From: JAGOGN01 sp036652735
Lineage (GTDB): Bacteria > Bacillota > Clostridia > Lachnospirales > Lachnospiraceae
Assembly: GCA_036652735.1 (NCBI GenBank)
Contig: JAVVVI010000031.1
Span: 1-27,929 of the forward strand
Length of the DNA: 27,929 nucleotides
Direction: 5' to 3'
In this document: positions 16,078 through 22,732 of the stretch, one piece after another
How positions within the stretch are numbered: the first letter of the stretch is position 1
How the letters are laid out: the number at the start of each line of letters is the position of its first letter
Translations under genes and position numbers: made by a program
The notes under the pieces: model-generated
The model's database searches: none
The model's input: the letters and a program-made list of their open reading frames with translations, nothing else
What the model was told of the DNA's origin: nothing

Positions 16078-16108
16078 TCCTGATTTCGTTCAAATCAGGG
16101 ACAGGAGG
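16077..16108 (+). promoter_or_regulatory. Second hairpin next to the cbiM Shine-Dalgarno
   Basis: A strong stem GTCCTGATTT (16077-16086) with AAATCAGGGAC (16092-16102), one bulged G, stops at the base before AGGAGG (16103-16108). It would form only in transcripts that pass the terminator. It may set translation efficiency of cbiM or protect the 5' end of the message. A regulatory role is inference. Confidence 0.4.
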
Positions 16109-16116
16109 AGAAAAAA

Positions 16117-16875
16117 ATGAACAGAAAACAAGTTCGAATTGTAGCAGCATTTGCAATTATGGGGTTGGTATTTGGTATTGTGCCAACAGCCAATGCAATG
16201 CACATTATGGAAGGTTATCTTCCACCAGCGTACTGTGTTCTATGGGGGGCAGTGTGTATTCCATTCTTAGTGGCAGGATATTTTTCCATTCGTAAGAAGT
16301 TAAAGGAGTACCAAAGAGCAATTACGATAATTGCAATGTCAGGAGCGTTTATATTTGTTATTTCATCGCTGAAGATACCATCCGTAACAGGAAGCTGTTC
16401 CCATATGACCGGAACAGGTCTTGGAGCAATTTTGTTAGGTCCGGGAGCAGTGAGCGTATTAGGATTAATTGTCCTGGTATTTCAGGCAATTCTATTAGCA
16501 CATGGAGGTTTAACTTCATTAGGTGCCAATTGTTTTTCCATGGCAATTGCAGGTCCTTTTATAGCATATGGAATCTTTCTACTCTGTAAGAGATTAAAAG
16601 TCAATAGACGGGTAGCAGTTTTTCTTGCCGCAATGCTGGGAGATTTGTGTACTTATTGCGTGACAAGTATCCAGCTTGCGATTGCGCATCCGGCAGTGAA
16701 TGGTGGTGTAATGGCATCGGCTGCTAAATTCCTTGGAGTATTTGCTCCAACACAGCTTCCATTGGCGATTATGGAAGGACTTTTAACTGTGGTAGTGATC
16801 ATTGGACTTGAGACTTATGCCGGACGGGAATTAAAGGGCATTCAATTCATGCAGGGAGGAACCGAAAATGAGTAA
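16117..16875 (+). CDS. cbiM: Cobalt ECF transporter substrate-binding component CbiM
   Basis: 252 residues, hydrophobic throughout. A cleavable signal peptide ends at about residue 27 (PTANA), exposing the invariant N terminus MHIMEGYLPP, whose Met amine, His2 and later residues hold the metal in CbiM/NikM. The loop with SVTGSCSHMTGTGLGAILLG is the second hallmark (metal-site His). It gives cobalt specificity to the CbiMNQO importer. AGGAGG at 16103-16108 sets ATG 16117. Expression is under the cobalamin riboswitch. The gene overlaps cbiN by eight bases. Confidence 0.95.
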   Translation: MNRKQVRIVAAFAIMGLVFGIVPTANAMHIMEGYLPPAYCVLWGAVCIPFLVAGYFSIRKKLKEYQRAITIIAMSGAFIFVISSLKIPSVTGSCSHMTGTGLGAILLGPGAVSVLGLIVLVFQAILLAHGGLTSLGANCFSMAIAGPFIAYGIFLLCKRLKVNRRVAVFLAAMLGDLCTYCVTSIQLAIAHPAVNGGVMASAAKFLGVFAPTQLPLAIMEGLLTVVVIIGLETYAGRELKGIQFMQGGTENE

Positions 16876-17194
16876 AGTGAAGAAAACGGTCATTCTTTTG
16901 TTAGTTCTTACAGCCTTGATTGCAATTATTCCTTTTTTTGCATTGAGGGGCGCGGAATTTGGGGGTTCAGATGATGCGGGCAGCCAGATGGTAAATGAGG
17001 TTGCCGGTAGGACCTATGAACCTTGGTTTACACCGGTGTTGGAACAGGTAATTGGTGGTGAACTGCCAGGAGAAGTTGAGAGTCTTTTGTTTTGTATTCA
17101 AACAGGAATCGGTGTCAGTATTATATCCTTTTTATTTGGTAGATTCACGGAACGCAAAAAGATGGAGGATCAGTATCATTTAGCCGAAAAGTAA
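16868..17194 (+). CDS. cbiN: Cobalt transporter small subunit CbiN
   Basis: 108 residues with two membrane spans (~8-25 and ~78-95) flanking an extracytoplasmic loop that has the family pattern EFGGSDDAG and YEPWFTPV. CbiN helps load metal into CbiM and is required for transport. The start lies inside the 3' end of cbiM, with GGAGG just upstream. No terminator is obvious behind it; a new promoter starts seven bases after the stop. Confidence 0.92.
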   Translation: MSKVKKTVILLLVLTALIAIIPFFALRGAEFGGSDDAGSQMVNEVAGRTYEPWFTPVLEQVIGGELPGEVESLLFCIQTGIGVSIISFLFGRFTERKKMEDQYHLAEK

Positions 17195-17200
17195 AAAGTC

Positions 17201-17229
17201 TTTACAATTTTCAAATTTTATGATATTCT
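17201..17229 (+). promoter_or_regulatory. Promoter of mini-ORF / rsgA leader
   Basis: -35 TTTACA (17201-17206), 17-base spacer, -10 TATTCT (17224-17229). Transcription would begin near 17236 and immediately meet an AAAGGAG site and a short reading frame. Confidence 0.7.
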
Positions 17230-17261
17230 ATTGTAATAAAAAACGAAAGGAGTGTATGAAC

Positions 17262-17327
17262 ATGAGAATACCTATGATGATGATGACAATTGAATGGATA
17301 AGCCGCACTCCGGGAGTTTGGGAATAA
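17262..17327 (+). CDS. Short Met-rich ORF, possible leader peptide
   Basis: A 21-codon frame (MRIPMMMMTIEWISRTPGVW then E) ending in TAA, or 23 codons if the ATG at 17256 is used. AAAGGAG at 17246-17252 is nine bases from ATG 17262, so that start fits best. Four consecutive ATG codons stand out. It has its own promoter and is followed by a Rho-independent terminator before rsgA, the layout of a leader-peptide attenuator. I do not recognise the peptide, and no methionine gene follows. It may be a small independent protein or chance. Confidence 0.4.
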   Translation: MRIPMMMMTIEWISRTPGVWE

Positions 17328-17382
17328 TAGGATACATAGGATACAGTAGAAGGAATTTATTTTTCTTTTTGTTATGATTATT

Positions 17383-17412
17383 TACCCGGGTGGACATCGC
17401 TCGGGTATTTTT
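17383..17412 (+). terminator. Terminator / attenuator upstream of rsgA
   Basis: Stem TACCCG (17383-17388) with CGGGTA (17402-17407), 13-base loop, then TTTTT. It lies between the mini-ORF and the rsgA ribosome binding site, so it either ends the mini-ORF transcript or attenuates rsgA. Confidence 0.65.
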
Positions 17413-17464
17413 ATGCCTTAAAACAGGAAAAAACAATCAAACAACAAGAAAAAGGAGTACAGAA

Positions 17465-18469
17465 ATGAGCTATTTAGCAAGAGTAAAAGAACAGCATCAT
17501 ACTATTTATAAGGTGATTTTAAAGGAAGGAAATTTGGAGTTAACGGCCAGAATTTCCGGGAAATTGCAATTTCGTCTGGAGCACCAGTGGGAGTATCCGG
17601 TAGTTGGAGACTGGGTTCAATTAGATCGAAACACGGAGACGAAGGGTGATGCGATTATAACAGAAGTAGAACAAAGAAAAACAGCAATGCAGCGGGTAGA
17701 GGCCGGAATATCTGGACGAACACAGATAATTGCAGCAAATATTGATCTTTTATTTATTTGTATGTCATTAAATGAGAATTATAACTTATCCAGAATGGAA
17801 CGATATCTTGCCGCAGCATATGGATGTAAAATCACTCCTGTGGTAGTATTAACAAAAGCAGANNNNNNNNNNNNNNNNNNNNNNNNNNNNNNNNNNNNNN
17901 NNNNNNNNNNNNNNNNNNNNNNNNNNNNNNNNNNNNNNNNNNNNNNNNNNNNNNNNNNNNNNCATGAAAACAATCCGGAGGTTGAAATCATAACCTGTAC
18001 CAGAGAGGACGAACACAGCTATGATAAGATTGCGGAAAAAATAACATCTAATATAACAGCAGGCTTTATTGGATCATCCGGTGTTGGAAAATCTACTATC
18101 ATTAATTTTTTGGTAGGAGAAGAAAAGATGAAAACACAGGAAATCAGAGAGGAGGACAGTAGAGGACGCCATACCACAACACACAGGGAATTAATACAAC
18201 TGGCCAATGGTGGAACGGTAATTGATACACCGGGAATGCGAGAGTTTAAATTAGATGAAAGTGATGTGGAGGATGTATTCCAGGAAATTCAGGCCTTGGC
18301 AGCAGGCTGCAGATTTTCTGACTGTTCACATACAAAGGAACCGGGCTGCAGGGTTATGGAAGCCTTAAAGGAAGGAAAAATTGATAAGAAACGATATCAA
18401 AATTATTTAAAGCTGAAACAGGAAGAACAGTATAGAAAGAGTATCGCCTTTAAGTCTAAATTGTGGTAA
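17465..18469 (+). CDS. rsgA: Ribosome small-subunit-dependent GTPase RsgA (with assembly gap)
   Basis: A circularly permuted GTPase that helps mature the 30S subunit. ATG 17465 is chosen because AAAGGAG (17451-17457) lies just before it; the upstream in-frame ATG at 17413-17390 region would place coding sequence across a terminator. The N-terminal OB fold contains YPVVGDWVQLD. The G4 motif starts as VVVLTKA and is cut by the Ns. The G1 P-loop GSSGVGKST follows, then the G2 region RGRHTTTH, G3 DTPGMREF, and the zinc-binding CRFSDCSHTKEPGC. The 100-base N run holds frame as drawn, but its true length is unknown, so the real protein may differ by some residues from the 334 implied. Confidence 0.92.
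   Translation: MSYLARVKEQHHTIYKVILKEGNLELTARISGKLQFRLEHQWEYPVVGDWVQLDRNTETKGDAIITEVEQRKTAMQRVEAGISGRTQIIAANIDLLFICMSLNENYNLSRMERYLAAAYGCKITPVVVLTKAXXXXXXXXXXXXXXXXXXXXXXXXXXXXXXXXXXHENNPEVEIITCTREDEHSYDKIAEKITSNITAGFIGSSGVGKSTIINFLVGEEKMKTQEIREEDSRGRHTTTHRELIQLANGGTVIDTPGMREFKLDESDVEDVFQEIQALAAGCRFSDCSHTKEPGCRVMEALKEGKIDKKRYQNYLKLKQEEQYRKSIAFKSKLW
17863..17962. other. Assembly gap (100 N)
   Basis: Exactly 100 undetermined bases inside rsgA, the usual placeholder for a scaffold gap of unknown size. It removes the end of the G4 (TKxD) motif and the helix after it. The reading frame is compatible on both sides, so the gene is probably intact in the organism. Confidence 0.98.
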
Positions 18470-18518
18470 AATATAGGATGTAGGATAAATAAGAGAAAAT
18501 GGAAATGAGGTGCAGGTT

Positions 18519-19520
18519 ATGGCAATTTTAGTAACGGGTGGAGCAGGATACATTGGTTCCCACACCTGTGTGGAGTTATTGAACCAAGGTGAAGAACTTG
18601 TAATTGTTGATAATTTTTCTAATAGCAAAGAAGAAGTTCTGGATCGGATTCGTGAGATTACCGGAAAAGAATTTCAATTTTATCAAATTGATGTTGGAGA
18701 TCGAATGGCATTGGAACAGGTATTTGAAGACAATAAGATTACAGAAGCCATCCACTTTGCGGGCTTTAAGGCAGTGGGGGAATCGGTGGAAAAGCCGTTG
18801 CTGTATTATCATAATAATTTAATGAGTACCTGCGTATTATGCGAAGTAATGAATAAGTATAAGGTGAAACGTCTTGTATTTAGTTCTTCTGCAACGGTAT
18901 ATGGGAAGCCTGCAACAGTTCCGATTACGGAGGACTTTCCACTTTCCACAACAAATCCATATGGAGCAACAAAGCTTATAATTGAGGATATTTTGAGGGA
19001 TCTGTATCATTCGGATTCCAGTTGGAGTATTTGTGTTTTGCGCTACTTTAATCCCATTGGAGCACATAAAAGTGGCCTCATTGGTGAGAATCCCAATGGA
19101 ATCCCCAACAATTTAATGCCTTATATTACCCAGGTAGGGGCGGGAAAGCTGCCATTTTTAAATGTATTTGGAGATGATTACGATACAGCGGATGGAACGG
19201 GAGTCAGAGATTATATTCATGTAGTGGATTTAAGTCTTGGACATCTAAAGGCCATTGATTATATTCGTACCACCAGTGGAATTGATTATTTTAATCTGGG
19301 AACCGGAAAAGGGTATTCGGTATTGGAAATCATACATGCCTATGAGAAGGCAACCGGTAAGACAATTTCGTATAAAATCGCAAAGCGAAGGGCAGGAGAT
19401 ATTGCCCAGTGTTATGCAGATCCAAGAAAAGCAAAGAAACTATTGGGTTGGAGTGCACAAAGAGAACTGGAGGAAATGTGCGAGGATTCAGCTCGGTGGC
19501 AGGAACAGTCAGGTCTCTAA
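18519..19520 (+). CDS. galE: UDP-glucose 4-epimerase
   Basis: 333 residues of the extended short-chain dehydrogenase family, interconverting UDP-glucose and UDP-galactose with bound NAD+. The NAD fold begins VTGGAGYIGSHT (~5), SSSATVYG carries the catalytic Ser/Thr region, and the Tyr148-X3-Lys152 pair lies in NPYGATK. The C-terminal sugar-binding parts, RYFNPIGAH and GTGVRDYIHVVDL, are present. GAGGTG at 18507-18512 supports ATG 18519 over the GTG three codons upstream. It follows rsgA by about 50 bases, probably in one transcript, and is closed by a strong terminator. Its role is in galactose use or supply of UDP-galactose for surface glycans. Confidence 0.95.
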   Translation: MAILVTGGAGYIGSHTCVELLNQGEELVIVDNFSNSKEEVLDRIREITGKEFQFYQIDVGDRMALEQVFEDNKITEAIHFAGFKAVGESVEKPLLYYHNNLMSTCVLCEVMNKYKVKRLVFSSSATVYGKPATVPITEDFPLSTTNPYGATKLIIEDILRDLYHSDSSWSICVLRYFNPIGAHKSGLIGENPNGIPNNLMPYITQVGAGKLPFLNVFGDDYDTADGTGVRDYIHVVDLSLGHLKAIDYIRTTSGIDYFNLGTGKGYSVLEIIHAYEKATGKTISYKIAKRRAGDIAQCYADPRKAKKLLGWSAQRELEEMCEDSARWQEQSGL

Positions 19521-19533
19521 AAAAGAGAACGTT

Positions 19534-19571
19534 AAAAGCGTCCACAACCTTGTATGGGTATGGACGCTTTT
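19534..19571. terminator. Bidirectional terminator between galE and alcohol dehydrogenase
   Basis: Eleven-base-pair perfect stem AAAAGCGTCCA/TGGACGCTTTT with a 16-base loop. The A run on one side and T run on the other let it serve both converging genes. Confidence 0.85.
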
Positions 19572-19587
19572 GTAATTCTATCAGAGC

Positions 19588-20778
19588 TTAGAAATTAATA
19601 TCTTCGCCATAATAGCAGGCTTTCAGTAATTTTTCCATATCATCCTGTGATGGAACACGTGGATTGGAACCGGTACAAGCATCTGAAATTGCAAGGGTTG
19701 CAACTTTAGATAATTTTTCCATAAACTCGGTCTCATCAATAATACCACCTTCGTAATTACGGATGGAATCAGGAATGGATAAGGATGCGTTCATAGATTT
19801 AATCTCTGCAACCAAGGCATCTACCAGTTCTTTTGTTGTAGTACCCTTGAGTCCCATGAAGCGGGCAATGTAGGCATAACGTTCTGCTGCAGTTTCAACT
19901 TTGGCATTGAATTGGATTACTCTTGGCAGATACATTGCATTGGCACATCCATGAATGATGTGTCCGCCGCTATAGGCAGCACCGGTCTTATGTGCCATGG
20001 AGTGAACGATTCCCAATAACGCATTGGAAAAGGCCATTCCAGCAAGGCATTGTGCATTGTGCATTCTGTCTCTGGAATCCATATCACCATCAAAGGATTT
20101 TTTCAAATCATCGTGAATCATTTTAATTGCATGTAATGCAAGCGCATCCGTATAGTCACAGTGGAGCGTTGATACATATGCTTCAATTGCATGAGTAAGG
20201 GCATCCATTCCGGTATGGGCCGTTAATTTTTCAGGCATTTTCTCAGCCAGGTCAGGATCTACAATAGCAACATCAGGTGTAATGTTAAAGTCTGCCATTG
20301 GATACTTAATCCCTTTCTCATAGTCGGTAATAACAGCAAAGGCAGTTACTTCGGTAGCAGTACCGGAAGTAGATGGGATTGCACAGAATTTCGCTTTTGT
20401 TCTTAATTGTGGGAAATTAAATGGTATAATCAAATCCTCGAACTTCACTTCGGGATATTCATAAAATGCCCACATTGCTTTTGCAGCATCAATTGGTGAA
20501 CCACCGCCCATTGCAATAATCCAATCCGGTTGAAATGCTTCCATCGCTTTTGCACCACGCTTTACGGTCTCTACACCGGGATCCGGTTCTACGTTCTCAA
20601 AAAGTTCTACTTCCAGACCGGCTTCCTTTAGGTTATTTACTACTTTATCCAAGAATCCAAAGCGTCTCATAGAGCCGCCGCCAACTACTACAAATGCTCT
20701 CTTCCCTTTGAAGTTTTTTAATTCGTCAATGGATCCTTTTCCATGATATAAGTCACGAGGTAATGTAAATCTAGCCAT
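19588..20778 (-). CDS. Iron-containing alcohol dehydrogenase
   Basis: 396 residues from ATG 20778 (GAAGGAG upstream; the ATG six codons earlier lies before this site). It belongs to the group III Fe-dependent dehydrogenases, which reduce aldehydes such as acetaldehyde or butyraldehyde with NAD(P)H. The nucleotide loop is AMGGGSPIDAAKAMW (~95), then PSTSGTATEVTAFAVI. The metal ligands lie in the segment with HTGMDALTHAIEAY and in AMAHKTGAAYSGGHIIHG (three His plus an upstream Asp). It is a single-gene unit with its own promoter. It likely has a role in fermentative redox balance. The exact alcohol is not predictable; butanol, ethanol and lactaldehyde reductases look alike at this level. Confidence 0.92.
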   Translation of the reverse strand: MARFTLPRDLYHGKGSIDELKNFKGKRAFVVVGGGSMRRFGFLDKVVNNLKEAGLEVELFENVEPDPGVETVKRGAKAMEAFQPDWIIAMGGGSPIDAAKAMWAFYEYPEVKFEDLIIPFNFPQLRTKAKFCAIPSTSGTATEVTAFAVITDYEKGIKYPMADFNITPDVAIVDPDLAEKMPEKLTAHTGMDALTHAIEAYVSTLHCDYTDALALHAIKMIHDDLKKSFDGDMDSRDRMHNAQCLAGMAFSNALLGIVHSMAHKTGAAYSGGHIIHGCANAMYLPRVIQFNAKVETAAERYAYIARFMGLKGTTTKELVDALVAEIKSMNASLSIPDSIRNYEGGIIDETEFMEKLSKVATLAISDACTGSNPRVPSQDDMEKLLKACYYGEDINF

Positions 20779-20831
20779 ATCTTTTCTCCTTCTCATTGCT
20801 TGTTATTTTTTTAACACTCCTTATAAATACT

Positions 20832-20860
20832 ACTATAACACTTTGAAAAAATCTTTGCAA
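20832..20860 (-). promoter_or_regulatory. Promoter of alcohol dehydrogenase
   Basis: On the minus strand: -35 TTGCAA (20860-20855), 17-base spacer, -10 TATAGT (20837-20832), giving a leader of about 45 bases before the SD. The next ~70 bases up to 20933 are AT-rich with nothing clear. Confidence 0.7.
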
Positions 20861-20933
20861 TAGGTTTTGTTATTTTTTTATCAAAAATTGTTGGTATGGA
20901 GTGAAAAATATGTATGTAATATGGTAAAAAAGG

Positions 20934-20963
20934 TTGACAGATAGAAGCTTTATCCGTTATTAT
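20934..20963 (+). promoter_or_regulatory. Promoter of manganese riboswitch-mntP operon
   Basis: -35 TTGACA (20934-20939), 18-base spacer, -10 TATTAT (20958-20963), leading directly into the riboswitch. Confidence 0.8.
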
Positions 20964-20967
20964 AAGA

Positions 20968-21047
20968 GGTATTGAGGGAGTAATTTGCGTATATCGTGGT
21001 TTGTCAACATCCTGGTCTGATGTAGGCCTGGCAAATCTTAAAGAGTG
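20968..21047 (+). promoter_or_regulatory. yybP-ykoY-type (Mn2+) riboswitch, candidate
   Basis: Marks of the family are a purine-rich GAGGGAGTAA, the central GTCAACATCC loop, and a closing GGCAAATCTTAAAG; ATTTGC near 20981 can pair with GCAAAT near 21031 to close the aptamer. An 18-bp terminator follows and the first gene behind it is mntP, the classic target of this Mn2+ sensor. Manganese binding is expected to prevent termination so that efflux genes are expressed. The sequence departs from the commonest consensus in places, so the class call relies partly on context. Confidence 0.78.
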
Positions 21048-21094
21048 AGACTCATGTATGTACACACAATAGGTGTGCATGCATGAGTCTTTTA
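21048..21094 (+). terminator. Long riboswitch terminator before mntP
   Basis: AGACTCATG pairs with CATGAGTCT, and the stem continues with TATGTACAC against GTGTGCATG (two G-T pairs), giving 18 base pairs with a seven-base loop, then TTTT. It starts right at the end of the aptamer and is the expected off-state of an Mn2+-activated switch. Confidence 0.88.
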
Positions 21095-21140
21095 AAATGT
21101 AAAGGGCCCTTAAAATACAGAGGAAACCAAGAGGGTAAGC

Positions 21141-21713
21141 ATGGGATTTTTAGAACTGTTTTTAACGGGAATAGGTGTATCTATGGATGCGTTTGCAGTA
21201 TCCATATGTAAGGGTTTGAATATGAAAAAGATGAATTATGCACATGCATTTATTTATGCTTTGTTTTTTGGCGGTTTTCAAGCAATTATGCCGCTGATAG
21301 GCTGGATTCTCGGAACCGGATTTAAAAATTATATAACAGCAGTTGACCATTGGATTGCGTTTATCCTACTTACCATTATTGGAGGAAAGATGCTGTATGA
21401 AGCGTTTACGAAAAAAGAGGAGGAAGGAGTTAATGAAGAAGAACGACTGAACCTTAAGGAGGTACTTATAATGGCCATTGCCACAAGCATTGATGCGCTG
21501 GCAATTGGTGTTACCTTTGCGTTCTTAGGAGTGAACATTTGGCTTGCCATTGCCATTATTGGAGTTACTACGTTTATCATTTCCTATTTTGGGGTAGTTG
21601 TAGGAAACGTATTTGGTAATAAATATGAAAAAAAGGCAGAAATTATGGGTGGGATTATTTTGATTCTCATTGGTGTAAAATTATTGTTGGAACATTTGGG
21701 TTTATTAGGATAG
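21141..21713 (+). CDS. mntP: Manganese efflux pump MntP
   Basis: 190 residues, six membrane spans arranged as two homologous halves. Each half carries the conserved acidic motif: SMDAFAVSICKGL near residue 15 and ATSIDALAIGVTFAF near 118. MntP exports Mn2+ and protects against its excess. GAGGG at 21131-21135 precedes ATG 21141. The position behind the candidate Mn2+ riboswitch supports the assignment. The downstream gene starts nine bases after its stop, and that gene's SD overlaps this stop codon. Confidence 0.94.
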   Translation: MGFLELFLTGIGVSMDAFAVSICKGLNMKKMNYAHAFIYALFFGGFQAIMPLIGWILGTGFKNYITAVDHWIAFILLTIIGGKMLYEAFTKKEEEGVNEEERLNLKEVLIMAIATSIDALAIGVTFAFLGVNIWLAIAIIGVTTFIISYFGVVVGNVFGNKYEKKAEIMGGIILILIGVKLLLEHLGLLG

Positions 21714-21722
21714 GAGGATATT

Positions 21723-22679
21723 ATGCAGGAGTTATTATTTAATCTATTACTTTTAGTTGTGGGGTTTGTATTTTTAATAAAGGGAGCTGATTTTTTTGTA
21801 GAGGGATCGGCAGCAGTCGCAAAGAAATTGCATGTACCAACGTTAATTATTGGTATGACAATTGTTGCAATGGGTACGTCGGCACCGGAATGTGCAGTGA
21901 GTATTTCCGCTGCAATTAAGGGTGCAAATGAACTTGCACTCAGTAATATTATAGGCTCGAATATGTTTAATTTAATGGTAGTCTGTGGTGTGTGTGCAAT
22001 TTTAATTCCATTGACGGTACAGATTTCCACTTTAAAAATGGAGTTCCCTCTTTCTATTTTTGCAGGGATTCTGTTACTTATTACCGGATTTATCGGAATG
22101 TCGGTAGGACGTGTGGATGGTGCAATTATGATGGTTTTATTTATTGCATTCCTGGTATGGATGGTTCATTCGGCTAAGAAGTCAAGAGAAGCAGAAACGG
22201 AGCTTGAAGAATACAACGAGAATATTAAGGAACTTTCAGGAACCAAGTGTGCACTGTATATTGTTGTCGGTCTTGTTGCAATCATCTTTGGTGGTGATGT
22301 TGTAGTAGATTCTGCTTCAATGATTGCTTCTTATATGGGACTGAGTCAGAATCTTATAGGTCTTACCATTGTAGCAATTGGTACTTCACTTCCTGAATTA
22401 GTAACTTCTTTAGTAGCAGCTAAGAAAAAAGAAGTGGATATGGCACTTGGTAATGTCATCGGTTCCAATATCTTCAATATTCTTTTAATTATTGGTCTTG
22501 CAGGCGTAATCAGTCCAATGGTTGTTACGATGGAGAATATTATAGATTTAATTGCACTTTTAATTATGAGTTTAATTGCCTATGCATTTACGCTGCATAA
22601 GAGAAGTATTAATCGATACGAAGGAATTGCAATGATTGCAATTTACTCCGGATATATGGTATATATTTGTATGAGATAA
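21723..22679 (+). CDS. Na+/Ca2+ exchanger-family antiporter (CaxA/YrbG-like)
   Basis: 318 residues with about ten membrane spans in two inverted repeats. The ion-binding alpha repeats are GTSAPECAVS with NIIGSNMFN, and GTSLPELVTS with NVIGSNIFN; both essential acidic residues are present. A charged cytoplasmic loop (~150-180) separates the halves. Family members exchange Ca2+ or other cations for Na+ or H+. The SD AGGAGG overlaps the mntP stop, so the two genes are one operon under the same riboswitch. That hints at Mn2+ or mixed Mn2+/Ca2+ export; the sequence alone does not show the ion. Confidence 0.92.
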   Translation: MQELLFNLLLLVVGFVFLIKGADFFVEGSAAVAKKLHVPTLIIGMTIVAMGTSAPECAVSISAAIKGANELALSNIIGSNMFNLMVVCGVCAILIPLTVQISTLKMEFPLSIFAGILLLITGFIGMSVGRVDGAIMMVLFIAFLVWMVHSAKKSREAETELEEYNENIKELSGTKCALYIVVGLVAIIFGGDVVVDSASMIASYMGLSQNLIGLTIVAIGTSLPELVTSLVAAKKKEVDMALGNVIGSNIFNILLIIGLAGVISPMVVTMENIIDLIALLIMSLIAYAFTLHKRSINRYEGIAMIAIYSGYMVYICMR

Positions 22680-22732
22680 TTCATGCGAAAAGAAAAGAAG
22701 TTTGCTCATCCGCAGACGATAGGAGGTCACAC

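Noticed and set aside
17390..17464. N-terminal extension of rsgA from 17390
   Set aside because: The extension crosses the terminator hairpin and lacks an SD, while AAAGGAG directly precedes ATG 17465.
20811..21080. Minus-strand frame of 89 codons between the alcohol dehydrogenase and mntP
   Set aside because: It covers the riboswitch, its terminator and the dehydrogenase promoter; those signals explain the region better.
21584..22030. Minus-strand frame of 148 codons
   Set aside because: It overlaps mntP and the exchanger gene in antisense and has no recognisable features.
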